DNA from: Costus lasius
Lineage: Eukaryota > Streptophyta > Magnoliopsida > Zingiberales > Costaceae
Reading direction: 5' to 3'
Length of the DNA: 64,000 nt
Assembly: GCA_027563935.2 (NCBI GenBank)
Contig: CM050446.2
Coordinates: 24,431,501-24,495,500, forward strand
Below, piece by piece: positions 1 through 11,165 of this stretch; position 1 is the stretch's first letter, and every line of letters begins with the position of its first letter. The notes beneath the pieces are model-generated. The model was not told where the DNA came from, searched no databases, and worked only from the letters and a program-made list of their open reading frames with translations. The position numbers and the translations under genes were made by a program.

Positions 1-611
1 AAGGGGAGCTGACGGAGGAGGCGGATTGCACCAGGGAGGTCTCCAGTCCGGCAGAGCGACTTAAGGAGGAGGTTGAAGGAGAGGAGGTTGGGCGAGAGGG
101 ACGGGTGGCGTTGGAGAGCAGAGGAGAAGAAGGAAATTGCAAGGCGGTGGTTGTGGGCTCCGGGTGCGGAGAGGAGCGCAGAAAGGGTGGAGTTAAGAGA
201 GCGGACTGAAGGGGTGCACCCAAATGAGGAATGGAGGCGGACGAATAGTCGGACGGCGTCGAGGGGTCGACCTGCACGGCCAAAGGCGCGGAGGATTGGG
301 ATGAAGACGCGCTCAGGAAAGGGGCGGGGACTCTGCTGACGCATTTGTTCGAGGAGGCGCTCGAGGGCGTGGAGGTCAGGGGGGTTGCGATCGGCGTAGG
401 CGCGGGCAAGCGCGTGGTAGGTGGCGTCGCCTTGCGTGTACCCACCGGCGCGCCAATGGGAGCTGAAGATGTCGTCGACGACAGTCGGACATGTGTCGCT
501 ACCGCTTCCCTCAGACTCGTAACCGCCGCCTGCGGCAGTGGCGGAAGTGAGGGCGAGGCGGCGGAGTTTAGCGACGAAGGTAAATGGCCGTGCGCTGGGG
601 CGGTGGAGCAT
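1..611 (-). CDS. Pentatricopeptide repeat (PPR) protein, N-terminal part, runs off window
   Basis: The reading frame is open on the minus strand from the ATG at 611-609 to the window edge, giving 203 codons with no stop. The 3' end lies outside the window. Residues 1-30 are rich in Arg, Ala, Ser and Thr and lack acidic residues, which fits an organelle transit peptide, probably mitochondrial. From about residue 63 the protein becomes a series of roughly 35-residue helix-turn-helix units of P-class PPR type, starting near residues 63, 98, 136 and 176. The last unit contains SFNLLLKSLCRTGDLPGA, a typical PPR helix pair. An upstream ATG (near 656) is in another frame, so 611 is the preferred start. 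PPR proteins bind organellar RNA and act in its editing, splicing, stability or translation; the RNA target cannot be read here. No intron is visible. Confidence 0.88.
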   Translation of the reverse strand, partial: MLHRPSARPFTFVAKLRRLALTSATAAGGGYESEGSGSDTCPTVVDDIFSSHWRAGGYTQGDATYHALARAYADRNPPDLHALERLLEQMRQQSPRPFPERVFIPILRAFGRAGRPLDAVRLFVRLHSSFGCTPSVRSLNSTLSALLSAPGAHNHRLAISFFSSALQRHPSLSPNLLSFNLLLKSLCRTGDLPGAIRLLRQLP

Positions 612-823
612 GGTGTCAGGTGGCTCGGTGCGACAGGATCCAGGGAGAGAAGCATGGTCGGATCAATCGGACAGATCCGGCATGGCATGCTGCTGAAGGA
701 TTTAAGGATTCGTTAAAATAGTTAGGGTTTATGCTGATCGTTGAGCAGGGAAGGGGGAAAACGAGAGCCCGATGTTACTCATCGGCCTCAATCGGGCCTT
801 GGGCCTTTACTGCGGGAGACACG

Positions 824-1410
824 GAAGAAATGGCCTAGGTGGGAAACTCAGCTCGGTGGCTTAATCAGTCATTCGATTTAGTTCACTGGTAAACACAAAT
901 CTCGATGTAAATTTTTTATTAATTATTTTATTATTTTTATTAGAAATGGTTTATATTATCAACCTGAATAAAATAATTTATAGTCTAAATTTAAATGTAT
1001 TAATGATAATTTAACTTGTATCAACAAAGATTTAAACTATGTGTATCAACGTATTTTGTGTACCAACAGTAAATTTCTATATATCAATGAAAATTTTTAT
1101 GTGTATCAACGAAAATTTTCTATCTGTGTATCAATAAAAAAAAATTTTATGTGCATCAACGAATTTTATATGTATCAATACAAATTTAAACTATGTGTAT
1201 CAATGGCAAATTTACATGTATTAACGAAAAATTTCTTATTAATGAAAAATTTTTGTGTATTAATGAAAAATTTCTTTGTGTCTCAACGATAAATTCCTGT
1301 ATATCAATGATGGGTAACGGAATGGCTAACGGGGAAATTTACATTGAGATTTGTGTCCATCAATGAAGTGGATCAAATAGCGATTAGGTACCCAGCCTAG
1401 GTCATTTCTT
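824..1410. repeat. Inverted-repeat (foldback) element, copy 1, with minisatellite core
   Basis: The ends are roughly 100-bp imperfect inverted repeats. The left end begins AAGAAATGGCCTAGGT and the reverse complement of the right end begins AAGAAATGACCTAGGC; both continue into an arm containing CACAAATCTCRATGTAAAT. The core (about 1000-1310) is an AT-rich degenerate tandem array built on GTGTATCAACGAAAATTT. The 83-aa ORF inside it is only the array read in frame. No transposase is present. It looks like a non-autonomous foldback DNA element; the superfamily is unclear because no target duplication is certain. Confidence 0.6.
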
Positions 1411-1417
1411 CTTAGGA

Positions 1418-2080
1418 AACTAAGTTGGGTATTCTAATCATTGTTCGATCCACTTCAGTGATAGATACAGATCTCGATGTAAATTTTTCCATTAGCCACT
1501 CTGTTATTTCTATTAGAATAGCTCATTTTGTTAAACATGAATGAAATAATTTATGCTCTAAATTTAAATGTATCAAAGATAATTTAATTTATTAACATAA
1601 TTTCTATGTCTATCAATGAAACTTGTCATATGTATCAATGATAATTTAAACTCTATAAAACAAAATTTAACTCTATCAAGGTAATTTTTATGTCTATCAA
1701 TAATAATTAACTATCTATGAATAATAAATTTTTATGTGTATCAACGAAAATTTAAACTATGTGTATCAACAACAAATTTCTATGTATTAATAAAAAAATT
1801 TTCTGTGTATCAATGAAAAATTTTGATGTATATCAACAAAAAAATTTCTATCTATGTATCAATGAAAAGTTTCTGTTTGTATCTACAAAAATTTAAATTA
1901 TGTGTATCAATATATTTTATGTATCAATGATAAATTTATATGTATCAACCTAAAATTTCTCGTCTTACTGATAAATTCCTATGTATCAATAATGGATAAT
2001 GAGGTGGCTAATAAAAAAAATTACAGCGAGATTGTATCCATAAGTGAAGTGGATCGGCAATGAGAATACCAGCTTAGTTA
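1418..2080. repeat. Inverted-repeat (foldback) element, copy 2, adjacent to copy 1
   Basis: This is a second element of the same kind, abutting copy 1. The left arm (AACTAAGTTGGGTATTCT, then GATCCACTTCAGTGATAGA) matches the reverse complement of the right arm (AACTAAGCTGGTATTCT, then GATCCACTTCACTTATGGA). The core again repeats a TGTGTATCAACGAAAATTT-like unit. Where the two copies meet (about 1375-1465) their arms form a palindrome around GAAGTGGATC/GATCCACTTC. Confidence 0.58.
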
Positions 2081-2258
2081 CTGCACGTCTGCACTTTGTA
2101 ATTTTAATAGTAGATGGTGCTATCGTAATTCTAAATATAATAAATTGCACTTCATTTTAAAATCCCACGCGCCCACTCTTTCCCTCCACCTCCCGCCTTT
2201 CTTGCATCTATCCCCGCCCTTAAATCCCCCAATCCAGCTCCAATTTAGCCAAACCCTA

Positions 2259-2260
<2 letters not shown>

Positions 2261-2297
<37 letters not shown>
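2261..2297. repeat. (CT)n microsatellite in a probable 5' leader
   Basis: About 18 CT units lie directly in front of the ATG at 2299. A telo-box-like AAACCCTAA (2251-2259) lies just upstream. CT-rich leaders and telo-boxes are common near plant transcription starts, so this supports the downstream ORF being a real transcript. Confidence 0.85.
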
Positions 2298-2298
<1 letters not shown>

Positions 2299-2300
<2 letters not shown>

Positions 2301-2664
2301 GAATCGTAGAGTTCGGAGCCCAAACCCGAAGCTCTCGCCGTCGGCCTCCCGGCTAGAGGAGCGGCTTCACCGATTCCTCAAGCCCGGCGCGCTCGCGCGC
2401 CTTCGGGATTCGAGGATCAGCAACGCCAGATCCCCTCGATCCGCCGCCTTCCGTGGCCTCTCGCCGCCGTCCTCTCCCTCCCCGACAGCGGCAGCAGCTC
2501 AGATCGAAGGACTCCCTTACTTTGCCATCCGGTCATACGGCCTGCGGTTTCCCCAGCGGAAGAAGCTTGCCGCTGCTAAGTCTATCTTCTTTGCCCCGTC
2601 GAGCCCTGAGCTTATTGACTCCTTCTTGGACGCCTTCGGGGTGGATCTCGTTGTTGCACACTAA
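2299..2664 (+). CDS. Small conserved-looking plant protein of unknown function (121 aa)
   Basis: A single uninterrupted 121-codon ORF has GC-rich third positions, starts right after the (CT)n leader and ends with a natural TAA. The N-terminus is basic and Ser/Pro-rich (MNRRVRSPNPKLSPSASRLE), followed by a probable helix ERLHRFLKPGALARLRDSRI. A low-complexity Ser/Pro/Ala stretch lies at about residues 43-68, and the C-terminus is ordered, containing FFAPSSPELIDSFLDAFG. There is no signal peptide and no membrane segment. I do not recognise a named family. The sharp GC rise, the leader and the non-repetitive composition argue for a genuine gene. A shorter overlapping ORF in another frame (2453-2722) is treated as a shadow. 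Confidence 0.62.
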
Positions 2665-5640
2665 ACCTCATGTTTCTTATCTCTTTTGGGATTTCCAATT
2701 GTTTGGGTGGTTGTTTCGATAGATGGGACCTACTAACATCTAGATTCTATCTCTTGTCCTTCATTGGCGGGTAGGTTTTTTAGGTTTTGTGTTTCGCTTC
2801 TTCTTCCTGCTTTCTGCACAAAGAACTGACAATTTTCAGGAGAGGCTTATGTAGATTTCATGTCAAAATTGTAAAACTTCTTTTCTAAAAAAAGAAAAAA
2901 TATATATACAAGGTTTGTTCTCTTTCTTTGCGCGTTGTGGTACTGCTTCATGCTGAAGTAGTATATCTTTGATTGTGTATGTTGGAAATTCTGTCTCGCC
3001 TTGGTCTTTCCGAAACCAGATCTGCAAAGCTGAGGTATTTGAAACAATTAATGGGCAGTGTCTAGATGTTGTTCAGCCGCTCAAGCAGGATGATACTTAA
3101 TGGTTATGGTGCTTTCACTTGTCATCTGGAATTTATAAATTAGTTGAATTTGATTATTGGTAAAACTATTATCGCAGGTACGTAAACTAGTTCTGATGTT
3201 CCCACGATAAATATTAACTTGCCATTTCTGATTAGTAGATCCATTTTGCATTAATTAAAGATCCTCTTCCCTTGGTATTATCTAACTTTACTTGATGAAA
3301 TGCTTATATGCTAATGGAACTATTTATGCCTCTCCTAACACTGTTTAGAGTATTACTAGTTACTAATCGTCCTTAGCAGTAAAAGTTTATTGGTTTAACT
3401 TCATAGTAGCCTTTGTTTGATCCAGCTACAGGTTACTAGCTTAGTTATTCCATATCAACTTTCTCTTGAAAGTTTGAAGAATATTCACTTGAAATTATTA
3501 ATGTTCTTTAACATCTATTCATGCTTGTTACTTTGTAACAAGATCTCATATTCATTTGCCTATTCTCAAGGATACGATTGGTTAAGTATGCTGGAAGTCT
3601 GATACAATTTGGTTGGTGTGAAGTTCCATTTTCATTTCTATTTCTGGATAATGTTGGCATGAAGTTCATTATGTTTTTTGTCATCTATTCATATTTGTTA
3701 CTTCGTAAACAAGAATATCTCATATTCACTTGTGTATCCTCATTGGTATGATGAATTTGCTTGATTTGTCAAATATGCTGGAAGTCTGAAGTGATTTGGT
3801 TGGTTTGGAGTTCCAATTTTATATCTATTTATAAGGTTTGTATTGCTGATTAGTGCGACTTGACACATTTAGAAATCTTTAATTCTTCTGGACTCTTAAA
3901 TGTGGTTTTGGTGTAAATACCTTATCAGTTAGTATTTTAACTTTGAAACAAGTATCTAATAGGGAAATATGAGTATATTGGCCATCATTTATATGGAAGT
4001 TTCTGTCAATGAGATACATTTATTGGAGCAATTGGTTATTGGTTATGCATGCTTATAGGAAGAATAATGCTGTAGAATTCTAATCACTTTGACTTGCCCA
4101 AACTGACTTAAAATCAATTACCTTATTTTTGGTCCCCTGACCTTTAAGCAATCTAAAGATGTACTATTTTAGAAGCAGAAAAGCAAAAAAAAAATGTGTT
4201 TTTTATGGGAAACTAGAGATGTTTCTAGCAATATGCTTATATATTGCGGGTTTCACGTCTCTATTCTTCACATTCTAATTATACAAGTCTACTTGTTATG
4301 TGAACTAAATACATGCGTTACTGTGGATATTTTCTGCAGTATGTTCTTTAAAAGTTTCCTTGTTTAGTTGCTACATGGTTTTATATTAAAAATTTAGAAT
4401 TAACAATTTTCCTATAAAAGATCCGTTAAACTTTGCTTGGAGTTTGAATTCTTGTTGCTCTCTTGTTTGCATCAAATAACTGAGCTTGTATCTGAACTAA
4501 GTAGGCGAGCTATTTTGGACATTTTCTGCAATATGTTCTCTAAAAGTTTACTAATTTAATGCCATCATGGTTTTGTATTAAAAATTAAAATTTTTTTCTG
4601 TAAAAGATCAGTTAACTTGAACTTTGGTTGGAGTTTGTATTCTAGTTGCTCTCTCGTTTGCATCAATTAACTGAACTGATCTGACTAATCTCCATTATTT
4701 CTGGTTTGTATAATTAAATTGTTTAACTGTGCTTTCATGCATCTAAGAATCTTTTATGTTATTAAGTGATGTACACGTTAAATAACTTGTACCATCTTGC
4801 TATTAGTTGGGCATCCAGACAAAAAGATTCTACTAAACATGAGCAGAAATGGCTTCCCACAATGGAGATGCTAAAATATCTACTTTTGTTCACTTGTCAT
4901 GCAAATGCAGTTTTGTAACTTGAGGTCTATTTTATTAACTGTTGGAATGGTTCTTGAAGTGGATGTGTTTTACATGTGATACCTTATAATTACATTTTTT
5001 TACTAACTTATTTAAGATCAACTCCATTGTAGGCCAGCGAATCCATTTCCAGTCATCTTTATACAACTTTCTTGAAACTGATGATTATAGTTCTTGCTAT
5101 TAGTAGTACTAGGCTATTCTAGTTCATTTTTTAGCTATTTCTTTTGACCTGGTTTCCCAGTTTTCCACAACTCAACTGAAAAAAATTGTTAAGGAGCCTT
5201 TTATATCTTGTGCTGCATCAGGTGGTATTTTGTCCGCTAGCTTAATGGCTCTATACAAGTTCAGATAATATACCCATGCCCCTAACTTTTGTCCGCTGCA
5301 TAACATATGAGTGCTCAATGGGCAAAAAATTGTTCAGGAGCCTTGACTTCTGTTTTAGTGCATATATTAGTGCAAATCTCATTCGTCGCAATTTGTTATT
5401 GGATTCTTTAGTTGATATCGATTTCTCTGATAGCGCATATGTTAGGAGTGATTTTAATTGTTTTTTTTTTATGGATATGATAAATGTGAGTGGTTGAACC
5501 TTTCATACTGGTCTTTCTGCTATTGTTTTTTAGAAGTTAAACTTGATATTAAGCTTGATCTTTTAATAGCAATCAGTATATATTAGTTGTCATATACAAG
5601 GGTCCTACTTGTAATTTGATTCCTTTATATCATGCTTTTG
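2665..5640. other. Non-coding stretch, possible 3' UTR or introns, with two local tandem duplications
   Basis: This AT-rich sequence has no convincing exon. Two old tandem duplications are visible. About 3505-3640 repeats at 3680-3830, with shared blocks CATCTATTCAT, TTGTTACTT and TATGCTGGAAGTCTGA. About 4318-4505 repeats at 4506-4695, with shared blocks CAGTATGTTCT/CAATATGTTCT and TCGTTTGCATCAA-like text. Otherwise nothing was recognised. Confidence 0.5.
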
Positions 5641-5804
5641 CTTATTTTTGATCACTTGAATAGTCTTTAAACTTCAAAATTAGAGGACAAAATATCAGGT
5701 CTAGTTCTACCTCCTTCATCTCTAATGGCTTTGCTAAAAAAAAAAAGAACATCTAAATGATCATGGTACCCACCTTGCAAATTGGAATTGGCCTTGTTGC
5801 CAAG

Positions 5805-7669
5805 TGTCAGGCCCGGGTCCGGCCGGTTCAGCCCGGAGCCCACTAGGCCGAGGACAAGCCTTAGCCCACATCGAAGAGGCCAAAGCAGAGCCGAATTTGT
5901 GTGGTCAACATTCGAGTTTGATCTCAAAATCAGAACGCGTACACAGCAAAACGCGGCGCTGTGAGTTCGTCTTCTCCATAGAGCTCGGGCGCGAGCTCTT
6001 CACCGAAGACGCGGCGGGGACGGCGTCTTCCCTGCGGGATCCGGACGCGAGCGGGCGGAATCCTCGGCATCGGGCGTGAAGCGCGGCGGCGTGGAGCGCA
6101 GCAGCGTGGTTAGGCCTGGCAAAAAATTATACGACACACCAACACGACACGACACGACACAAGTTTTCGCGGGTTTGGGTTTAACATAATCGTGTTTCGT
6201 GTCATTATCGTATCGACCCGTTTATGACACGCTAAAATTCGTGTTATGTCATGTCGTGTCGCGGGTTGACCTGTCTAAGCCATATATAATATATATTATA
6301 TAAAATTAATAATTTATAGATAATTTTAATATGGTGAGTTACACAGGTTATTCGTGTTGTGTCATATCAATTGTGTCGTGTTGTGTCATCTAATAACTTT
6401 ATATTATAAATCGTGTCAATCATGCCGTGTCGTGTCGTGTTATGTGACACGACCTATTTATTAAACGTGTTAATCATGTCGTGTCGTGTCACCTGTGAAA
6501 TAAGCGGGTCGTATCTGTGTTTCGTATATTGACACATATACATAAACGGGTTGTGTTCGTGTCAAGTATAATCGTGTCACGTGTCAAGTATGACACGACA
6601 CGTTATGACATATGAAACACGAATTGCCACCCCTAAGCGTGGTCCACGTGAGCATCTCCTTCGGATGCGGATTCCAGCAGCGTCGACACAGCTCCAGAGG
6701 GAACGCTTCTTCTAGCGAATCATCCGGACGCGGATGGCGTCGAAGGTCGCGGGCGATGGCGAGGTTGACGTTGTTTATGGAAGAATCGAAAGAGGTGGAC
6801 GCGGCTCATCCAAGCGACGCAGCGGAAGACGTGAGGCTCGCGGATTTAAGGCGAGCGAAGTGGAAGGCGTGGTAGACATAGTCCACACAGAGAGGCTATA
6901 AGTGTCCGACGAGGCGGACGAGTTTGGCGGCGCAGGGAGGCGACACCACAGAGCAGCGGAGAGCGCTGGGAGCGCCATTACCGGCAACGGCGAGAGCGCT
7001 GTCGCCCCGTCCAGAGCAGAGGCTCTGATGCCACCAGAGGGCGAAGGCTCCGGCGCCGGAGGGTGTCAACGAGTGCGAGTGAGTTAGAGCTTGTAACTTG
7101 CAGTGGCCGGCGAGGGAGGGATGGGGGCACCGGCGACGGTGGTCGTCGGCGTAAGGAGAATCCTGTAAACTTCTAATCAGTGAATAAACGAGGGTTCTTC
7201 TACCTCCTCCCCTTTCCCCTGTTCCCTACGGTTCTGGGGTTTCCTGACGACGGCGGCTGCTAGGGTTCCGACGGCAGGCGGCTGCCGGACGACAACGAGG
7301 AGAGGCATGCGGCCTTCCCCCTTCCCCCCGACGAGCTCGTGAGCGCAGCGACTCTCAGTGGAGGGAACGACGCAGCGGCGTCAAGTGGAAGACGAATATA
7401 CTGACGCAGAGAAGCTCAGCGCGGCGGGAGAATGGGAGCGGTTGACGTCAACGAACGTCAGCGAGGGAAATTGAATTAACGGCGATTGGGAATTTTGACT
7501 TCGGTCAAAATTCAAGTTGGAGGTATTAATTAGGGTTTTCTGGACTTTTCTGATTTGGGAAAAGAAATTGGCCGGAAACCCTAGTGAGTTCGGGCTCCGG
7601 TGTTCCGCCGGACAACCCTAAGATAGCGGTTAAGCGTCATTTTAGGGCTAATCCGACCAGGGCGTAACA
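5805..7669 (+). repeat. Left (5') LTR, interrupted by a hAT MITE
   Basis: Without the MITE and its target duplication (533 bp) this LTR is about 1332 bp, close to the 1326-bp right LTR. A CTATAAG TATA-like box lies near 6895 and GTGAATAAACGAG, containing an AATAAA poly(A)-type signal, near 7182. The same pair occurs in the right LTR (about 8686 and 8971), consistent with an LTR promoter and terminator. ORFs inside are read-throughs of GC-rich LTR sequence. Confidence 0.9.
6111..6635. mobile_element. hAT-type MITE inside the left LTR
   Basis: This 525-bp insertion is flanked by a perfect 8-bp duplication, AGCGTGGT (6103-6110 and 6636-6643). Its ends are TAGGCCTGGCAA and, reverse-complemented, TAGGGGTGGCAA, matching at 10 of 12 positions. 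The right LTR at about 8426 has a single AGCGTGGT and no insertion, so the empty site is preserved in the same element. The inside is AT-rich and full of short CGTGTCGTGTC / GACACGACACG direct and inverted repeats. The 8-bp duplication and TAGGG ends place it in the hAT superfamily. Confidence 0.93.
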
Positions 7670-8142
7670 ACAGGTATTAGAGGTGGTTTAACCGACCATG
7701 GAGATGAAAGGTTCAGCTGAGTTCAGCCGAGAAGGTGAAGCAAGATTAGTGTGGGCCCATGACCCACAGGTCCGAGATTATCTTTGACAAGTTTGGTGAT
7801 GCAGGTTGCTGTAAGCATGATGATCCAGTGTGTTAGACCGTGAACTCAACGATCGCAGGTTGAGCGGAGCATCTGGAGAGATGCGACCCTGCTCATATTG
7901 AGTTGGGCGGAGCACTATGGCGTGGGATAACTGGGACACAAGAGGTCAAGCAGAGTACTAGATGGTGCGATAGTATGCGGCCTGGTCGTGTCAAGTCAAG
8001 GACGTACCAATTCCATGCAACGTGGTTCAGTAACATTCATCATCGAACTGGAGACAGGAGATGGAAGACATGAATATTGGAGAGCCAGTGTTCAACACGT
8101 ATCGAACATCGAGGACGATATTCAAATCAGGTGGTGGAGAAT

Positions 8143-9468
8143 TGTCAGGCCCGGGTCCGGCCGGTTCAGCCCGGAGCCCACTGGGCCGAGGACAAGCCCT
8201 AGCCCACATCGAAGAGGCCAAAGCAGAGCCGAATTTGCGTGGTCAACATTCGAGTTTGCCGTAAAATCGGAACGCGTACGCAGGAAAACGCGGCGCTGTG
8301 AGTCTGTCTTCTCCACAGAGCTTGGGCGCGAGCTCTTCACCGAAGACGCGGCTGGGACGGCGTCTTCCCCGTGGGATCCGGACGCGAGCAGGCGGAATCC
8401 TCGGCATCAGGCACGAAGCGCGGTAGCGTGGTCCACGCGAGCGTCTCATTCGGACGTGGATTCCAATAGCGTCGACATAGCTCCAGAGCGAACGTTTCTT
8501 CCAGCGAATCATCTGGACGCAGATGGCGTCGAAGGCCGCGAGCGATGGCGAGGCCGACGTCGTCTTCGGAAGAATCGGAAGAGGTGGACGCGGCTCATCC
8601 AGGTGACGCAGCGGAAGACGCGAGGCTCGCAGCTTCAAGGCGAGCGAAGCGGAAGGCGTGGCAGACATAGTCCATGCAGAGAGGCTATAAGTGTCTGACG
8701 AGGCGGACGAGTTTGGTGGCGCAGGGAGGTGACACCACAGAGCAGCGGAGAGCGCTGGGAGCGCCACTATCGGCGATGGCGAGAGAGCCGTCGCCCCGTC
8801 TAGAGCAGAGGCTCTTTTGCCGCTAGAGGGAGAAGGCTCCGGCGTCGGAGGGTGTCGACCAGCGCGAGTGAGTGAGAGCTTGTAACCAGCAGTGGCCGGC
8901 GAGGGAGGGATGGGGGCACCGGCGACGATGGTCGTCGGCGTAAGGAGAATCCTGTAAACTTCTGATCAGTGAATAAACGAGGGTTCTTCTACCTCCTCCC
9001 CTTCCCCATGTTCCTGACGGTTCTGGGGTTTCCTGGCGGCGGTGGCTGCTAGGGTTCCGGCGGTGGGCGGCTGCCAGACGACGACGAGGTCGAAGAGAGG
9101 CAGGTGGCCTTCCCCCTTCCCCCGATGAGCTCGTGAGCACAGCGGCGCTCAGTGGAGGGAACGACACAGCGGCGTCGTGCGGAAGACGAAGATACTGTGT
9201 CGACGCAGAGAAGCTCAGCGCGGCGGGCGAATGGGAGCGGCTGACGTCAGTGGACATCAGCGAGGGAAATTGAATTAACGACGATTGGGAATTTTGACTT
9301 TGGTCAAAATTCAAGTTGGAGGTATTAATTAGGGTTTTCCAGATTTTTCTGATTTGGGGAAAGAAATTGGTCGGAAACCCTAGTGAGTTCGCACTCCGGT
9401 GTTCCGCCAGACAATCCTAAGACAGCGGTTAAGCGCCATTTTAGGGCTGATCCGACCGGAGCATGACA
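8143..9468 (+). repeat. Right (3') LTR
   Basis: This intact 1326-bp copy of the LTR starts TGTCAGGCCC, ends GCATGACA and is followed by the target duplication CCAAG. It contains the uninterrupted AGCGTGGT site hit by the MITE in the other LTR. The 236-aa plus ORF (7988-8698) and 174-aa minus ORF (8243-8767) crossing it are not supported as genes, because the same LTR sequence in the left copy is not preserved as those frames. Confidence 0.92.
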
Positions 9469-9559
9469 CCAAGTTAGTGATCATGTCCCTGGGTTTTAAC
9501 AAAGTTGTAGCGTTATTTTTGTGCTATTGCTGTTGTGAGAAGGTGTTTGATAGTCTCTC

Positions 9560-9605
<46 letters not shown>
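9560..9605. repeat. (TA)n microsatellite
   Basis: About 20 uninterrupted TA units occur here, followed by roughly 230 bp of very AT-rich sequence with no recognisable content. Confidence 0.9.
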
Positions 9606-9606
<1 letters not shown>

Positions 9607-9931
9607 TTTTTTTATAATGTCAAAGCAATTTGTTTATAAAACTTATCTATCTTCATTGAATTTGTTATATTATCCTCAAACAATTTATTTTTTATTTTAA
9701 AAATATTTTATTTATATAAAATTATTAATTAATGATTAAATTAATTTTTAATATATTATACTAATAGATTTATCAATAGATTTATATTTATTTATTAATA
9801 TAATATATATTATTTAAATTATATCATATTATATACTCAAATATCACCCTTCTTGCCCACTAACCCCTCACGCAATAGAAGCTGCAAGGAGGGTCATCTT
9901 ATTGCATTAGCGCCAGAAGTGGTATTGTTGT

Positions 9932-10490
9932 TAGGGGTGTGCACTATTTTTTTGAACTAAATTGATTTAATCAGTGGGAAACAAGAATTGGTTCCGAATT
10001 AGTTGAATTAATTAATCGATATTTAGTTAACTGCTTTTCTAGTGTAATTAACCATCAATTTTTGGTTAACTATATTTATTATATAAAAGAATATTTAAAA
10101 TTATAAACTAATTTAAGATAAATAAATATAAATATTTTTAGTTAACCATCGATTTTCAGTGGTTAATTGGTTCAATCTAGGGCTGTTCAAAAAAACCGAA
10201 AAACCGAACCGAACCGAAAAACCGAACCGAACCGAAAAATCGACCGAACGGGCGGTTAACCGAATGGATCGGTTCGGTTCACGGTCGGTTTTTTTTTAGT
10301 ATAATGGTTCGGTTCGATTATGGTTCGGAGAAAAAATTTTGACCGGTTAACCGAACCGACCGGTATATATATGTATATTATATTTAGAATGTTTATCTAG
10401 TGCAATGGTCAATGGGTAGAAAAATCGACCAAATAAGAATCGCTCAGTTTGGCTAACCGAAAATCAATAGTTTTTTTTTTCACATCCCTA
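9932..10490. mobile_element. hAT-type MITE with GAACCG-rich interior
   Basis: The left end TAGGGGTGTGCAC pairs with a right end whose reverse complement is TAGGGATGTGAAA. The flanking 8-bp duplication is ATTGTTGT (9924-9931) against ATTGTTCT (10491-10498), 7 of 8. The interior is packed with AACCGAACCG and CGGTTCGGTT repeats. A second TAGGGCTGTTCAAAA end-like motif at 10178 suggests a nested or rearranged copy. Confidence 0.82.
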
Positions 10491-10498
10491 ATTGTTCT

Positions 10499-11162
10499 AC
10501 CTAGATTGAAAACAATATTAATTTCTTCGATGCTAGCGCATACAACATTTCCAAATGAGACTTGAGTCTCTTCTATTCTGGAAGGCATACTTATAATCTT
10601 CTTTATCTATTTTACCAAAGATAACGGTAAAATTTGTTCACTAAAATTGATAATAGTAACGACAAATAATTTTTGGTTCAGTAATTTATTGATTTATCAA
10701 AATTATATTATATAACAAATATAATTATTTAATTAATGCCAAACCCTAAACTAAGTCCCTAAAATAGTTTTCTATCTATTCCTATTCTAATTTCTAGCCG
10801 AATAACGCATGACTTGTTCCCCAATCCTTAACTTGTTCATGACTTCTCGTCTCCTCATCTCCCTCTCTTGGCTTTTGTCTCCCTCTGCAATTGGCGACAT
10901 CGATTTAGAGTTGATTGCCGATCCATCCATCGGACCTCTCTCAGTTCCCATCTCTCAACCAAGAGAGCTAACCGCTGTTGCTGACTACACATTAGAAGCC
11001 CTAACCTCCTACCGTGGCTAAGCCCTCTCTTGGCCCTAAATCCTTGCTCGATTTGCGACTGCTGAAGCTGACTATGGATTACTTAGCACTGCGGTCGTTT
11101 ATTTGCTCCTATTGGATGACCTCAGCACTTGCCAGTTAAGCCTTTCCTCAGCCCTCTCTTCC
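10499..11162. other. Intergenic, nothing recognised
   Basis: This mixed-composition sequence contains one 70-codon ORF (10809-11021) that has no recognisable domain and no supporting context. It is left uncalled. Confidence 0.4.
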
Positions 11163-11165
11163 TTA

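Larger units (their letters stand above)
5805..9468 (+). mobile_element. Non-autonomous LTR retrotransposon with large LTRs and a 473-bp interior
   Basis: Two long direct repeats, 5805-7669 and 8143-9468, start TGTCAGGCCCGGG and end ACA. The flanking 5-bp target duplication is CCAAG at 5800-5804 and 9469-9473. Next to the left LTR the interior starts with ACAGGTATTAGAGGTGG, a decayed form of the initiator tRNA-Met primer site. Just before the right LTR is a purine run, AGGTGGTGGAGAAT, serving as the polypurine tract. This fixes a plus orientation. The interior (7670-8142) has no gag or pol, so the element must have moved using another element's proteins. The left LTR carries a 525-bp hAT MITE. 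Confidence 0.93.

Noticed and set aside
1041..1292. 83-aa ORF with repeated YQRK/VYQR text
   Set aside because: Pure read-through of the TATCAACGAAAATTT array.
8243..8767. 174-aa minus-strand ORF and overlapping 236-aa plus-strand ORF
   Set aside because: Both lie mainly in an LTR; the sister LTR does not preserve the frames, and composition is GC-rich simple sequence.
10178..10490. Separate hAT MITE starting at the TAGGGCTGTTC motif at 10178
   Set aside because: The 8 bp before it (GTTCAATC) is not found after any right end; only the outer element has matching flanks.
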